From Chelydra serpentina (lineage: Eukaryota > Chordata > Testudines > Chelydridae): a DNA stretch of 64,000 bases. The notes beneath the pieces were generated by a model. That model saw only the letters and a program-made list of their open reading frames with translations, did no database searches and was not told the origin of the DNA. Location: assembly GCA_037349315.1 (NCBI GenBank), contig JBAIAC010000001.1:1116001-1180000 (forward strand), in the 5' to 3' direction. The translations under genes and the position numbers were made by a program. Positions 23,235 through 36,479 of the stretch are shown here, one piece after another. How positions within the stretch are numbered: position 1 is the first letter of the stretch; the number at the start of each line of letters is the position of its first letter.

Positions 23235-24731
23235 TAGGGCTGTTGACTAATCACAGTTAACACACATGATTAATTGTGATTAATCACAGTTTTAATTACA
23301 CTGTTAAACAACAGAATACCAATTGAAATTTATTAAATATTTTGGATGTTTTCCTACATTTTCATATATATTGTATTCTATCTTGTAACTGAAATCAAAG
23401 TGTATATTATTTTTGATTACAAATATTTGCACTGTAAAATGATAAACAAAAGAAACAGTATTTTTCAATTCACCTAATACAAGTAGTGTAGTGCAATTTC
23501 TTGGTCATGAAAGTGAAACTAGAATTTTTTTGCTACATAACTACACTCAAAGACAAAACAATGTAAAACTTCAGAGCCTACAAGTCCACTCAGTCCTACT
23601 TCTTGTTCAGCCAATTGATAAGACAAACAAGTATGTTTACAATTACAGGAGATAATGCTGCCCATTTCTTATTTACAATGTCACCAGAAAGTGAGAACAG
23701 GCATTTGCACGGCACTTTTGTAGCTGGCATTGCAAGGTATTTAAGTGCCAGATATGCTAAACATTCATATGCCCCTTCATGCTTCGGCCACCATTCCAGA
23801 GCACATGCTTCCATGCTGATGACGCTCATTAAAAAATAATGCATTAATTAAATTTGTGACTGAACTCCTTGGGGGAGAATTTTATGTCCCCGGCTCTGTT
23901 TTACTCGCATTCTGCCATATATTACATGTTATAGCAGGCTCATATGATGGCCCAGCATATGTTGTTCATTTTAAGAACACTTTCTCTGCAGATTTCACAA
24001 AATGCAAAGAAGGTGCCAATGTGAGATTTCTAAAGATAGCTACAGTACTCGACCCAAGGTTTAAGAATCTGAAGTGCCTTCCAAAATCTGAGAGGGACGA
24101 GGTGTGGAGCATGCTTTCAGAAGTCTTAAAAGAGCAACCCTGCAATGCCGAAACTTCAGAACTCAAACCACCAAAAAAGAAAATCTGGAATGGTGGTTGA
24201 AGCATGAAGGGACATATGAATCTTTAGTGCATCTGGCACGTAAATATCTTGCGATGACGGCTACAACTGTGCCATGAGAACGCCTGTTCTCACTTTCAGG
24301 TGACATTGTAAACAAGAAGCGGGCAGCATTTTCTCTTCTGAAAATGTAAATAAACTTGTTTGTCTGAGCAATTGGCTTAACAAGAAGTAGGACTGAGTGG
24401 ACTTGCAGGCTCTAAAATTTTACATTGTTTTATTTTAGAATGCAGGGGGTTTTGTACATAATTCTACATTTTTAAGTTCAACTTTCATGATAAAAAGATT
24501 GCACTACAGTACTTGTATGAGGTGAATTGAAAAATACTTTTTCTTTTGTTTTTTTACAGTGTAAATATTTGTAATCCAAAATAAATATAAAGTGAGCACT
24601 GTACACTTTGTATTCTTTGTTGTAATTGAAATCAATATATTAGAAAATGTAGAAAACATCCAAAAATATTTAAATACATTGTCTTCGCACGATTAATCGC
24701 AATTCATTTTTTTAATCACTTGACAGCCCTA
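23235..24731 (+). mobile_element. hAT DNA transposon derivative, palindromic, with transposase remnant
   Basis: Begins TAGGGCTGTTGAC and ends TTGACAGCCCTA, flanked by ATAATGAT (23227-23234) and ATAATAAT (24732-24739), an 8-bp duplication with one mismatch. The first 590 bp are an inverted, diverged copy of the last 530 bp: both encode the hAT dimerisation domain. On minus, 23844-23596 reads WWPKHEGAYECLAYLALKYL and CLFSLSGDIVNKKWAALSP. On plus, 24200-24360 reads WWLKHEG...LARKYLAMTATT and ERLFSLSGDIVNKKRAA. Between them 23856-24200 (plus) encodes KIATVLDPRFKNLKCLPKSE, a typical hAT string. The N-terminal catalytic region is absent. Confidence 0.75.
23856..24360 (+). pseudogene. hAT transposase C-terminal remnant
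   Basis: The open part (23856-24200) reads NTFSADFTKCKEGANVRFLK, IATVLDPRFKNLKCLPKSER, DEVWSMLSEVLKEQPCNAET and ends PPKKKIWNGG with a frameshift. In another frame the hAT dimerisation block WWLKHEG...SLSGDIVNKK follows at once. The acidic spacer normally between these parts seems to be missing, so an internal deletion and a frame change are likely. It also has a stop within the dimerisation block (TVP, stop, ERLFSL). Not functional. Confidence 0.65.
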
Positions 24732-26640
<1,909 letters not shown>

Positions 26641-27012
26641 GACAGAGAGAGACACACACTGCCCCTTTAAGTACGCTGCCCTGTAGATTGGCACTCAGCA
26701 GTCTGAAGCCTGCTTGTTCAGACACAGCAACAGCTACCAGCAAGCTCCCTCCATCCTGAGCCCTGTCCTGAGCCCTGTCATGTCTCCCCCGCTCTGGGAG
26801 ATGGGGTGCAGGGGGAGGGGGACAACCTGACATCAGCGCCCCCTCCCTTCCCCACTCTGCACAGAAAGCAGGAGGCTCCCGGTAGCAGCTGGCCAGGGGC
26901 TCCAAGGCAGAGGGCAGGAGCAGCACAGCAGTGTGGGGAGAGACACCTGAAGTGCATGACACTTGATGCCTGCTGGGTGGTCACCCGGCCGTGCAGCTTA
27001 GAGGGAATTTAG
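26641..27012. repeat. GC-rich dispersed repeat, class unknown
   Basis: GC content jumps relative to the flanks. Ends CACTGCCCCTTTAAG at the left and CCGTGCAGCTTAGAGGGAA at the right; the latter word is one I associate with repeats of turtles. A short tandem CCTGAGCCCTGTC occurs at 26755-26780. The 139-residue minus frame has no known domain. Confidence 0.35.
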
Positions 27013-27417
27013 GTTCTGACATATTTATTTATGAGCTTGTGGGGCTAGAATAAAGGTTGGTGCCCTACGGAAGCATTTAATGTTAGGATTTGTACAGAAC
27101 TTCCTTTTCTTGAACATGCTGAGGACATTATACTACAAAGGCTTAACCTCTTTGCCTATTAAGGCCACATTAACGCCTCCTGGGGGACGTCAAGGCTGTA
27201 CTTAACATATTAAACTATGGACTGCGCACCAGCCAGTAGAATAAGTTCTATTCATTGACTTCTTTTGAAAATCACTTCACACAAGTATCCATTTTGAACC
27301 TGTCTGGACCAGTATAAGGATTGGTTTTTACAATATGGATGATTGACTTTTGCAATAGCAGACCTCCTCTGTGAGACAGAGACATCCAAAGGTCCAATGC
27401 TAAGTTAATCATGCCTA
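27013..27417. other. Intron stretch without a recognised element
   Basis: No motif, repeat end or coding signature that I can support. Confidence 0.4.
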
Positions 27418-27716
27418 AGGCTATGTCTTCACTACCCGCCGGATCGGCGGGTAGCAATCGATCTATCGGGGATCGATTTTTCGCGTCTCATTAAGACGCG
27501 CTTAATCGATCCCCGATCGCGCTCCCCGTCGGCGCCGTAAAACCACGTCATCGACCGGCGCAAGCGGAGTCGACGGGGGAGCTGCAGTGATCGACGCGCC
27601 GCCGTCTTCATGGTCAGGTAAGCCGATTACGATACGCCAATTTCAGCTACGTTATTCACGTAGCTGAATCTGCGTATCGTAGATCGACCCCCCCTCCCCT
27701 AGTGTAGCCCAGGGCT
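27418..27716. mobile_element. CpG-rich hairpin MITE
   Basis: Ends AAGGCTATGTCTTCACTA and TAGTGTAGCCCAGGGCT form an imperfect inverted repeat. The interior is built of nested hairpins: CCCGCCGGATCGGCGGG; TCGGGGATCGATTTTTCGCG against a complementary part ending GATCCCCGATCG; and CAGCTACGTTATTCACGTAGCTG. CpG density is far above the surrounding intron. It is non-coding. No convincing target duplication, so the superfamily is unknown (hAT or Harbinger-like). Confidence 0.6.
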
Positions 27717-28189
27717 GAGAGTCCACACCTCTTCAGTCAGAAAGGCATAACACATAACTATATTTTGTATAGTCCTGGAATGCAGTGGAAAAGGCGGGAA
27801 GGCATATGGAAGAAACATTGCCCAGCTTTGTGAGAAGTCATTCCCCACATCATATCTTGACCTTTCCTTAAGAGGCTACCAGTCACTTTATTGCTGTTTC
27901 CAGATTCAAAGAGGTAAATCACCAGCCTGCTAACCTGATGAGTGAGGATGTTTCTGGTGCTAATTCCACAATTCTGCCCTGCAAGTCTTATTGTTCATAT
28001 TTCCCTTAATGATCAGTGCACACAGAGATAGGAAATTTTGCTTTGCCAGGACAGGAGAAGTTGATTTTTCTCTCTGGGATAAGGCTGATCGTGTTCTTTC
28101 TAGTTTATTTATGAAAACCACATCAGATACATGAACTGTGAACTCTAGGTCATTGATGTTTATCTTCAAGAACTAGGGGTCACCAAATG
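27717..28189. other. Intron stretch without a recognised element
   Basis: Non-coding sequence between the hairpin MITE and DIRS element C. Nothing can be assigned. Confidence 0.35.
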
Positions 28190-29960
28190 AAATTAACAGG
28201 CAACAGGTTGGAGGGCTTGGAATTGCACTTTGTCTTCCTGAAGGAACTTGTCTTTGAATTCTGAAAACTTGCAGTAGTTGATGAAATCATACTTCACTAG
28301 TGCCTGATAACTGGCTATTCGGAATTGCAGACTGGAAGATGTAAACACTTTTTTCCCTAGGAGGTCCAAGCATTTAGCCTCCTTATCTGAAGGGGTGTCT
28401 TGTTGCCTACTCCTTTCTGGAGAAGCCTGAACAACCAGGAAATTCAGGTCAAGATGCATGAATAAAATTTCTGCTTCCTCACTTGAAACAAAGTACTTCT
28501 TTTCTGCCCTCTTAGGAATAGCTGCGCATGTTGCTGGATGTGTCACTACTTTGGCCACTATAGGATATGACAGGGAGCACCACCTTATGACGCACTGCAT
28601 TCTGTAAAATGTCCAGGAGTTTGTGGGATGTCTCTTGGACTTCCTTCAAAGGAATCTGGAGTATATCAGCAACCCTCCTTACCAGCTCCAGGATCTGCTT
28701 GTGATCATCCAGCAGAGATTATATCCTTGGCAGAACCAGCAGAACTGCTGAATCTGGCTCTTCTTCCTCCACAGGCTCCTGGAGCAGGCCAGATTGGTCT
28801 CTTGGAGGAAAAAGGATGGTGTGATTCTTGATAGGACTGTACCACTTCTGAATACTGCATGTATGGGTCCAACATCCCCAGTAAGGCCAGTGAGAACAAT
28901 CCAACATGAGTTGAGGCGGTCCCCATAGCATAGGTCATGGGGGAGCCCAGGAGATTCTCAATCTTCTATCTAAGCTCACCTTCTGTGGAGGAGATGATGT
29001 CAGTCCCTCCTCAATGTTGGATTGTCTTGAAGAGGATAATGTAGGATTCAATTCTAATGGGGTGCCAGCAGTATGGTAGGTGCTGCAATGCCTGTATTGG
29101 TAGACAGACCGGAGACCAGATTCTCCCTTTATAGTGCTCATGGACTGATGGTGTCAGAACCTCCCTAGACAGGACCAGGTCCAATAAGATGAGAGACTGC
29201 AGATCTGGGAGGATAATCTGTTGTCATATACCTCTTCCCAGTTATTTTCTCCCCATATTGACAGAGCCAGCGTATGAAATCCCCTGGAAGCCAAAACTTC
29301 ACTATGTGAGCATGAAGGTACCATTGGTTCAAGGGAATCTCTGTGCTTTTCCTTTGCTGGTACTGGCAGTTGGCCCAGTCTAGGCTCACAATGTCAGTCC
29401 TTGTTCATTACTGACAGACCAGCTGTTGCTGAGAGTGCTGGAGCACTCCCTTAGTTTTTGGAGCCTGCAAAGTGGTGCCGTGACTCTTCAGAGTTTCTGA
29501 ACCTCCTGGGATAGGGTGCAAAGAGTCACACAACACAGAAAGTGTTGGGGAAGAAGCACTCCTCTTAGAGGTGGACTTCAAGGGGCACATCTTTCTAGAC
29601 TTTTCAGAATGCCTCCCCTGAGAAAAAGAGTCCTTGGCTCTATTCTTACTCATCCCTGTGTCCAAAGTAATGGTGCTAGGAGGCATGTTTTTTGAAGCTT
29701 CTGACCAGAATAAGGGAGTGTCGGTCTCCTAGTCTGGATATGACTGGGCCCTCATTGCACACTCTATCAGATGTCTCTTCAGTTTGAATTTCCGTACCTG
29801 GTAAGTTTGGCTGGGGAAGGAGCAGCACATACTGCACTTGGCGGAGATATGCACTTCTCTGAGGCAGTACAGGCACCTCTGACAATCGTCAGCTCGAGGG
29901 CAAAAGATACAATTTTTGAAGCACGAAATCCAAGGCATATTCCAACCCCAAATCAGGAGC
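28190..29960 (-). pseudogene. DIRS C gag remnant
   Basis: N-terminal Cys/His clusters: FKNCIFCPRADDCQRCLYCL and REVHISAKCSMCCSF (29938-29830), then a basic helix VRKFKLKRHLIECAMRAQ. A poorly conserved Ser/Pro-rich middle follows. The C-terminal block at 28600-28190 has ATCAAIPKRAEKKYFVSSEE, AEILFMHLDLNFLVVQASPE and VFTSSSLQFRIASYQALVKY. The last block aligns with element A gag (SAGLQFHIASYQAILAKYDS). Frames are broken between blocks. Likely role by family: nucleic-acid-binding capsid-like protein. Confidence 0.6.
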
Positions 29961-30126
29961 AGGGAGGCAAACTCCCAAGTTGTAACTAACTATATTGAGT
30001 AAACTAATAACTATCTAACATATTTACAGAATCAAATCTCTGGACATTGTAGGCTCTGTCTCATGCCATGAGGTGGCAGAAAGGAATTGAAGAAACAATC
30101 AGTCCACGCTCATAGACTTTACTCAT

Positions 30127-30643
30127 AGACTTTAAGGTCAGAAGGGACCATTATGATCATCTAGTCTGACCTCCTGCACAATGCAGGCCACAGAATCTCA
30201 CCCACCCAGTCCTGCAATAATCCTCTCACCTATGTCTCAGCTATTGAAGTCCTCAAATCATGGTTTAAAGACTTCAAGAAGCAGAGAATCCTCCAGTAAG
30301 TGACCCGTGCCCCATGCTGCAGAGGAAGGCAAAAAACCTTCAGGGCCTCTGCCAATCTACCATGGTGGAAAATTCCTTCCCAACCCCAAATATGGCGATC
30401 AGCTGAACCCCGAGCATGTGGGCAAGACTCACCAGCCAGACACCCAGGAAAAAGTTCTCTGTAGTAACTTCTTGGTCCTATTTACCACTGACGGCAATTA
30501 ATTGACCTTGGACTAAGATCATGTTATCCCATCAAACCATCTCCTCCATAAATGTATCTAGCTTAATCTTGAAGCCAGATAGGTCTTTTTCCCCCACTGC
30601 TTCCCTTGGAAGGCTGTTCCAGAACTTCACTCCTCTGATGGAA
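30127..30643 (-). mobile_element. Old CR1 LINE, 3' UTR part (split by younger CR1)
   Basis: Plus-strand words TCATAGACTTTAAGGTCAG, GGGACCATTATGATCATCTA and GTCTGACCTCCTGCACAATG are the antisense 3' end of a turtle CR1 subfamily. The sequence continues to AACTTCACTCCTCTGATGG, where the younger plus-strand CR1 begins. The older element resumes at 33011 (CCAGTTTATATCCATTTG). Together the parts form one CR1 on the minus strand. Confidence 0.75.
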
Positions 30644-33010
30644 GTTTTTGGAAAGTGTAGGGGACATGCAAGTGCTGGAGGAACCAACTAGGGGAAAAGC
30701 TCTTCTTGACCTGCTGCTCACAAACAGGGAAGAAATAGTAGAGGAAGCAATAGTGGATGGGAACCTGGGAGGCAGTGACCATGAGATGGTCGAGTTCAGG
30801 ATCCTGACACAAGGAAGAAAGGAGAGCAGTAGAACAGAGACCCTGGACTTCAGAAAAGCAGACTTTGACTCCCTCAGGGAACTGATGGGCAAGGTCCCCA
30901 TGGAGAATAACATGAGGGGGAAAGGAGTCGAGGAAAGCTGGCTGTATTTTAAAGAATCCTTATTGAGGTTGCAGGAACAAACCATCCCGATGTGTAGAAA
31001 GAAAAGTAAATATGGCAGGCGACCAGCTTGGCTTAACAGTGAAATCCTTGCTCGTCTTAAACACAAAAAAGCAGCTTACAAGAAGTGGAAGATTGGACAA
31101 ATGACCAGGGAGGAGTATAAAAATATTGTTCAGGCATGCAGGAGTGAAATTAGGAAGGCCAAATCACACTTGGAGTTGCAGCTAGCCGGAGATGTTAGGA
31201 GTAACAAGAAGGGTTTCTTCAGGTATGTGAGCAACAAGAAGAAAGTCAAGGAAAGTGTGGGCCCCTTGCTGAATGAGGGAGAGAACCTAGTGACAGAGGA
31301 TGTGGAGAAAGCTAGTGTACTCATGCTTTTTTTGCCTCTGTCTTCACAGACAAGGTCAGCTCCCAGGCGGCTGCACTCCGCAGCACGGTATGGGGAGGAG
31401 GTGACCAGCCCTCTGTGGAGAAAGAAGTAGTTCGGGACTATTTAGAAAAGCTGGACGAACACAAGTCCATGGGGCCGGATGCACTGCATCCGAGGGTGCT
31501 AAAGGAGTTGGCCGATGTGATTGCAGAGCCATTGGCCATTATCTTTGACAAATCATGGCAATCGGGGGAGGTCCCGGATGACTGGAAAAAAGCGAATGTA
31601 GTGCCCATCTTTAAAAAAGGGAAGAAGGAAGATCCGGGGAACTACAGGCCAGTCAGTCTCACCTCAGTCCCTGGAAAAATCATGGAACAGGTCCTCAAGG
31701 AATCAATTCTGAACCACTTAAAGGAGGGGAAAGTGATCAGGAACCGTCAGCATGGATTCACCAAGGGCAAGTCATGCCTGACTAACCTAATTGCCTTCTA
31801 TGATGAGATAACTGGCTCTGTGGATGAGGGGAAAGCAGTGGATGTGCTATTTCTTGACTTTAGCAAAGCTTTTGATACAGTCTCCCACAGTGTCCTTGCC
31901 AGCAAGTTAAAGAAGTATGGGCTGGATGAATGGACAGTAAGGTGGATAGAAAACTGGCTGGATGGTCGTGCTCAACGGGTAGTGATCAATGGCTCCATGT
32001 CTAGTTGGCAGCCGGTATCAAGTGGAGTGCCCCAAGGGTCGGTGCTGGGGCCGGTTTTGTTCAATATCTTCATCAACGACCTGGAGGATGGTGTGGACTG
32101 CACCCTTAGCAAGTTTGCAGATGACACTAAACTGGGAGGAGTGGTTGATACGCTGGAGGGTAGGGATAGGATACAGAGGGACCTAGACAAATTAGAGGAT
32201 TGGGCCAAAAGAAATCTGATGAGGTTCAACAAGGACAAGTGCAGAGTCCTGCACTTAGGACGGAAAAATCCCATGCACTGCTACAGACTAGGGACCGAAT
32301 GGCTGGGCAGCAGTTCTGCAGAAAAGGACCTAGGGGTTACAGTGGACGAAAAGCTGAATATGAGTCAACAGTGTGCCCTTGTTGCCAAGAAGGCTAACGG
32401 CATTTTGGGCTGTATAAGTAGGGGCATTTCCAGCAGATCGAGGGACGTGATTATTCCCCTCTATTCGGCACTGGTGAGGCCTCATTTGGAGTACTGTGTC
32501 CAGTTTTGGGCCCCACACTACAAAAAGGATGTGGATAAATTGGAAAGAGTCCAACGGAGGGCAACAAAAATGATTAGGGGGCTGGAGCACATGACTTATG
32601 AGGAGAGGCTGAAGGAACTGAGATTGTTTAGCCTGCAGAAGAGAAGAGTGAGGGGGGATTTGATAGCTGCTTTCAACTACCTAAAAGGGGGTTCCAAAGA
32701 GGATGGATCTAGACTGTTCTCAGTGGTAGAAGATGACAGAACAAGGAGTAATGGTCTCAAGTTGCAGAGGGGGAGGTTTAGGTTGGATATTAGGAAAAAC
32801 TTTTTCACTAGTAGGGTGGTGAAGCACTGGAATGGGTTACCTAGGGAGGTGGTGGAATCTCCTTCCTTAGAGGTTTTTAAGGTCAGGCTTGACAAAGCCC
32901 TGGCTGGGATGATCTAGTTGGGGTTGGTCCTGCTTTGAGCAGGGGGTTGGACTAGATGACCTCCTGAGGTCCCTTCCAACCCTGAGATTCTATGATTCTA
33001 TGATTCTATG
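30644..33010 (+). mobile_element. Young CR1 LINE copy, 5' truncated, one frameshift
   Basis: Starts in the endonuclease domain ([22 protein letters not shown]) and runs to the 3' end, with the tandem ATTCTATG words at 32987-33010. It is almost identical to the copy at 54918-57771 over its whole length. Relative to that copy one A is missing at about 31322 (CTCATGC against CTCAATGC), which breaks ORF2 into 30648-31430 and 31415-32917. The RT motifs [12 protein letters not shown] and FADDTKLGG are intact. It lies inside an older CR1, so it is the younger of the two. Confidence 0.88.
30648..32917 (+). pseudogene. CR1 ORF2 (endonuclease/reverse transcriptase), truncated and frameshifted
   Basis: First part: the end of the APE-type endonuclease ([16 protein letters not shown]) and linker ([13 protein letters not shown]). 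After the one-base loss near 31322, the second part of 500 residues is the [81 protein letters not shown] and [13 protein letters not shown], then the C-terminal domain [19 protein letters not shown] and [13 protein letters not shown]. The role by family is target-primed reverse transcription of its own RNA and of CR1-tailed SINEs. The endonuclease N-terminus is missing, so this copy is not autonomous. Confidence 0.85.
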
Positions 33011-36000
33011 GCCAGTTTATATCCATTTGTTCTTGTGTCCACATTGGTACTGAGCTGAAATAATTCCTCTCCCTCCCTGGTATTTATCCCTCTGATATAT
33101 TTAAAGAGAGCAATCATATCTCCCCTCAGCCTTCTTTTGGTTAAGGTAAACAAACCAAGCTCCTTGAGTCTCCTTTCATACGACAGGTTTTCCATTCCTC
33201 GGATCATCCTAGTGGCCCTTCTTTTGTACCTGTTCCAGTTTGAATTCATCCTTCTTAAACATGGGAGACCAGAACTGCACACAGTATTCCAAATGAGGTC
33301 TCACCAATGCCTTGTATAACGGTACTAACACCTCCTTATCTCTACTAGAAATACCTCGCCTAATGCATCCCATGACCGCATTAGCTTTTTTCACAGCCAC
33401 ATCACATTGGCGACTCATAGTCATCCTGTGATCAACCAGGACTCCGAGGTCTTTCTCCTCTTCCGTTACTTCCAACTGATGCGTCCCCAGCTATTAACTA
33501 AAATTCTTGTTATTAATCCCTAAATGCATAACCTTACACTTCTCACTATTAAATTTCATCCTATTACTATTACTCCAGTTTACAAGGTCATCCAGATCTT
33601 CCTGTAGGATATCCCGATCCTTTTCTGAATTGGCAATACCTCCCAACTTTGTGTCATCTGCAAACTTTATTAGCACACTCCCACTTTTGGTTCCGAGGTC
33701 AGTAATAAAAAGATTAAATAAAATTGGTCCCAAAACTGAACCTTGAGGAACTCCACTAGTAACCTCCCTCCAACCTGACAGTTCACCTTTCAGTATGACC
33801 TGCTGTAGTCTCCCCTTTAACCAGTTCTTTATCCACCTCTCAATTTTCATATTGATCCCCATCTTTTCCAATTTAACCAATAATTCCTCATGTGCTACTA
33901 TATCAAATGCCTTACTGAAATCAAGGTAGATTAGATCCACTGCGTTTCCTTTATCTAAAAAATCTGTTACTTTCTCAAAGAAGGAGATCAAGTTGGTTTG
34001 GCACGATCTACCTTTTGTAAAACCATGTTGTAATTTGTCCCAATTGCCATTGACCTCAAGGTCCTTAACTACTTTCTTCTTCAAAAATTTTTCCAAGACC
34101 TTGCATACTACAGATATCAAACTAACAGGCCTGTAGTTACCCGGGTCACTTTTTTTCCCTTTCTTAAAAATAGGAACTATATTAGCTATTCTCCAGTCAA
34201 ATGGTACAACCCCTGAGTTTAGAGATTCATTAAAATGTTTTGCTAATGGGCTTGCAATTTCATGTGCCAGTTCCTTTAATATTCTTGGATGAAGATTATC
34301 TGGGCCGCCTGATTTACTCTCATTAAGCTGTTCAAGTTTGGCTTCTACCTCGGATATGGTAATATCTACCCCCAGATCCTTATACCCATTTGTCATGCTG
34401 CCACTGTTCCTAAGCTCCTCATTAGCCTCATTAAAGACTGAGGCAAAGTATTTGTTTAGATATTGGGCCATGCCTAGATTATCCTTAACCTCCACTCCAT
34501 CCTCAGTTTTTAGCTTCTTCTTTCTTTGTTTTCTTCCTATTTATATGGCTATAAAATCTTTTACTATTGGTTTTAATTCCCTTTGCAAGGTCCAATCCTA
34601 CATGCCTTTTAGCCTGTCTCACTTTATCCCTACATGCTTTGACCTCAATAAGGTAGGTTTCTTTGCTGATCCCTCCCATCTTCCACTCCTTGTATGCTTT
34701 CTGTTTTTTCTTAATCACCTCTCTGAGATGCTTGCTCATCCAGCTTGGTCTAAAACTCCTGCCTATGAATTGTTTCCCCTTTCTTGGGATACAGGCTTCT
34801 GATAGCTTCTGCAACTTTAACTTGAAATAATCCCAGGCCTCCTCCACCTTTAGGTCCATAAATTCTTTAGTCCAATCCACTTCCCTAACTAATTTCCTTA
34901 ATTTATTAAAGTTAGCCCTTTTGAAATCAAAAACCCTAGTCTCAGATTTATTTTTGTTTATCCTTCCATTTAGTTTGAACTGAATAGCTCATGATCACTT
35001 GAGCCAAGGTTGTCCCCTACAACCATTTCTTCAATGAGGTCCTCACTACTCACCAAAACCAAATTTAAAATGGCATCCCCCCTTGTTGGTTCAGCAACTA
35101 CTTGATGAAGGAATTCATCAGCTATCACATCTAGGAAAATCTGAGCCCTATTATTATTACTAGCACTTGTTCTCCAATCTATATCTGGGAAGTTGAAGTC
35201 TCCCATGATCACACAGTTCCCATTAGTATTTACTTCCTTAAAAACATTAAAGAGGTCTCTATCCATATCCAAATTAGATCCCGGTGGTCTATAGCACACC
35301 CCTAGCACTATCCCAGGGGAGGCTCTAGTAATTTTCTTCCCCAATGTGATTTTTGCCCAGACAGACTCTGTCTTATCCATTCCATCACTTTTTATTTCTT
35401 TACAGTCTACCTCATCATTGATATACAATCCTACTCCCCCACCTTTACCTTTATTTCTGTCTTTCCTAAACAGCACATACCCTTCAATACCTGTACTCCA
35501 ATCATGACTACTATTCCACCATGTTTCAGTTATTCCTATGATATCTGGATTCACGTCCTGGACCAGTAGCTCTAATTCCTCCATTTTGTTACCTAGGCTC
35601 CTCGCATTGGTGTACAAACATCTTAATTTTTGCTGTTTGGCCTCACTCACATTCTTTACCCAATTTGGTATGGACATTGTACTGCCAGTATGACCTACTT
35701 GACTAGTATCCACTCTGCCCATCCTCCTTATGTCCATTCTCCTACCACCAGCTATATCCTCTCTTACTTCGTTGTCTTCCCTCTCAATGTTAAAATCCGG
35801 CGTGGAGATTACCTGGACATCTCCCAACCATCTTCCCCAAATTCCTAGTTTAAAGCTCTCTTGATCAGTTGTGCCAGCCTCCATCCTAGAGGTCTATTTC
35901 CTTCCCTACTCAGGTGAAGTCCATCCATTCCTATTTTCCTTTGTAATCCTCTTCAACCCATCCTGTATCCTCCTGGGGCTCATGTTTGGTGTTGTCTGCA

Positions 36001-36245
36001 TCGACTCTTCCCCTTCTTCTATGGGACTAGCCGCTCTTCTCTTCTTCCTTGCCCTTCCACCTTCAGCGACCACCTGATGTACCCCTTCTTCATTCTCCAA
36101 CTCTGCAAACCTGTTCTTGAGCTCTATTTCTCCTTCACTGGCCCGTCTTTGCCTCTGCCTGCTTCTCTTAGTTACATACTTCCACTGTCCATTTTCTCCA
36201 CCCAGCAGTTCACCCACGCTGTCCCTTATACTCTTGATTTGGTGC
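33011..36245 (-). mobile_element. Old CR1 LINE, ORF1 end and ORF2 (split by younger CR1)
   Basis: Read on minus: an ORF1 C-terminal piece (36277-35906, ENGQWKYVTKRSRQRQRRAS), then ORF2 in several frames. Endonuclease (35884-34982): [55 protein letters not shown] and NLGSSDHELF. Linker (34880-34503). RT (34495-33494): [53 protein letters not shown] and [15 protein letters not shown]-terminal domain (33475-32998): [20 protein letters not shown]. It is a different subfamily from the young copies, with only a few frameshifts, so moderately old. Confidence 0.88.
33494..34495 (-). pseudogene. CR1 ORF2 reverse transcriptase domain (old copy)
   Basis: A 333-residue open segment with all main RT blocks: [77 protein letters not shown] and [13 protein letters not shown] with the FADD active site intact. 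It starts in a linker (MEVKDNLGMAQYLNKYFASV). The endonuclease part lies in another frame upstream (35884-34982). Both are needed for retrotransposition, so this copy is dead although well preserved. Confidence 0.8.
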
Positions 36246-36277
36246 AAGAGGACAGGAACAGTGCAGACACAAACCAA
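35906..36277 (-). pseudogene. CR1 ORF1 C-terminal fragment
   Basis: A 123-residue frame, basic and acidic in turns: LGGENGQWKYVTKRSRQRQR, GEIELKNRFAELENEEGVHQ and GGRARKKRRAASPIEEGEES. It lies directly before the ORF2 endonuclease of the same old CR1, as ORF1 does. Family knowledge gives ORF1 an RNA-binding, chaperone-like role. Its N-terminus is cut off near 36245 where DIRS sequence begins; the first residues of the frame (MVCVC...) are read from DIRS or boundary sequence. Confidence 0.5.
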
Positions 36278-36479
36278 TGAACACTACTAGCATGAATCTT
36301 CCAGTCTCAGGCAGATAAAGTACATGCATACTCCCATAGTGGAACACACATAGGGACAAGCATTTGAACAAAAACTTCTGGTTTCACCTGTTGCAATCTG
36401 GTTGCTACACTTGAACTAAGCCTGTCAGCAATGCCATCGTAGCATTGTCCATGACAGTTGTTGATCCTCAGGATTAGAT

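Larger units (their letters stand above)
28190..36375 (-). mobile_element. DIRS-like element C (gag and 5' terminal repeat), split by nested CR1 LINEs
   Basis: The minus strand at 29996-28190 is a DIRS gag remnant and 36375-36240 is the matching 5' terminal repeat (ACAGGAACAGTGCAGACACA; CCAATGAACACTACTAGC; GGAACACACATAGGGACAAG). The two parts are separated by an old minus-strand CR1 (30127-36245), itself split by a young plus-strand CR1 (30644-33010). No RT or recombinase of this copy is present, so it is 3' truncated. The nesting order dates the events relative to one another. Confidence 0.6.
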
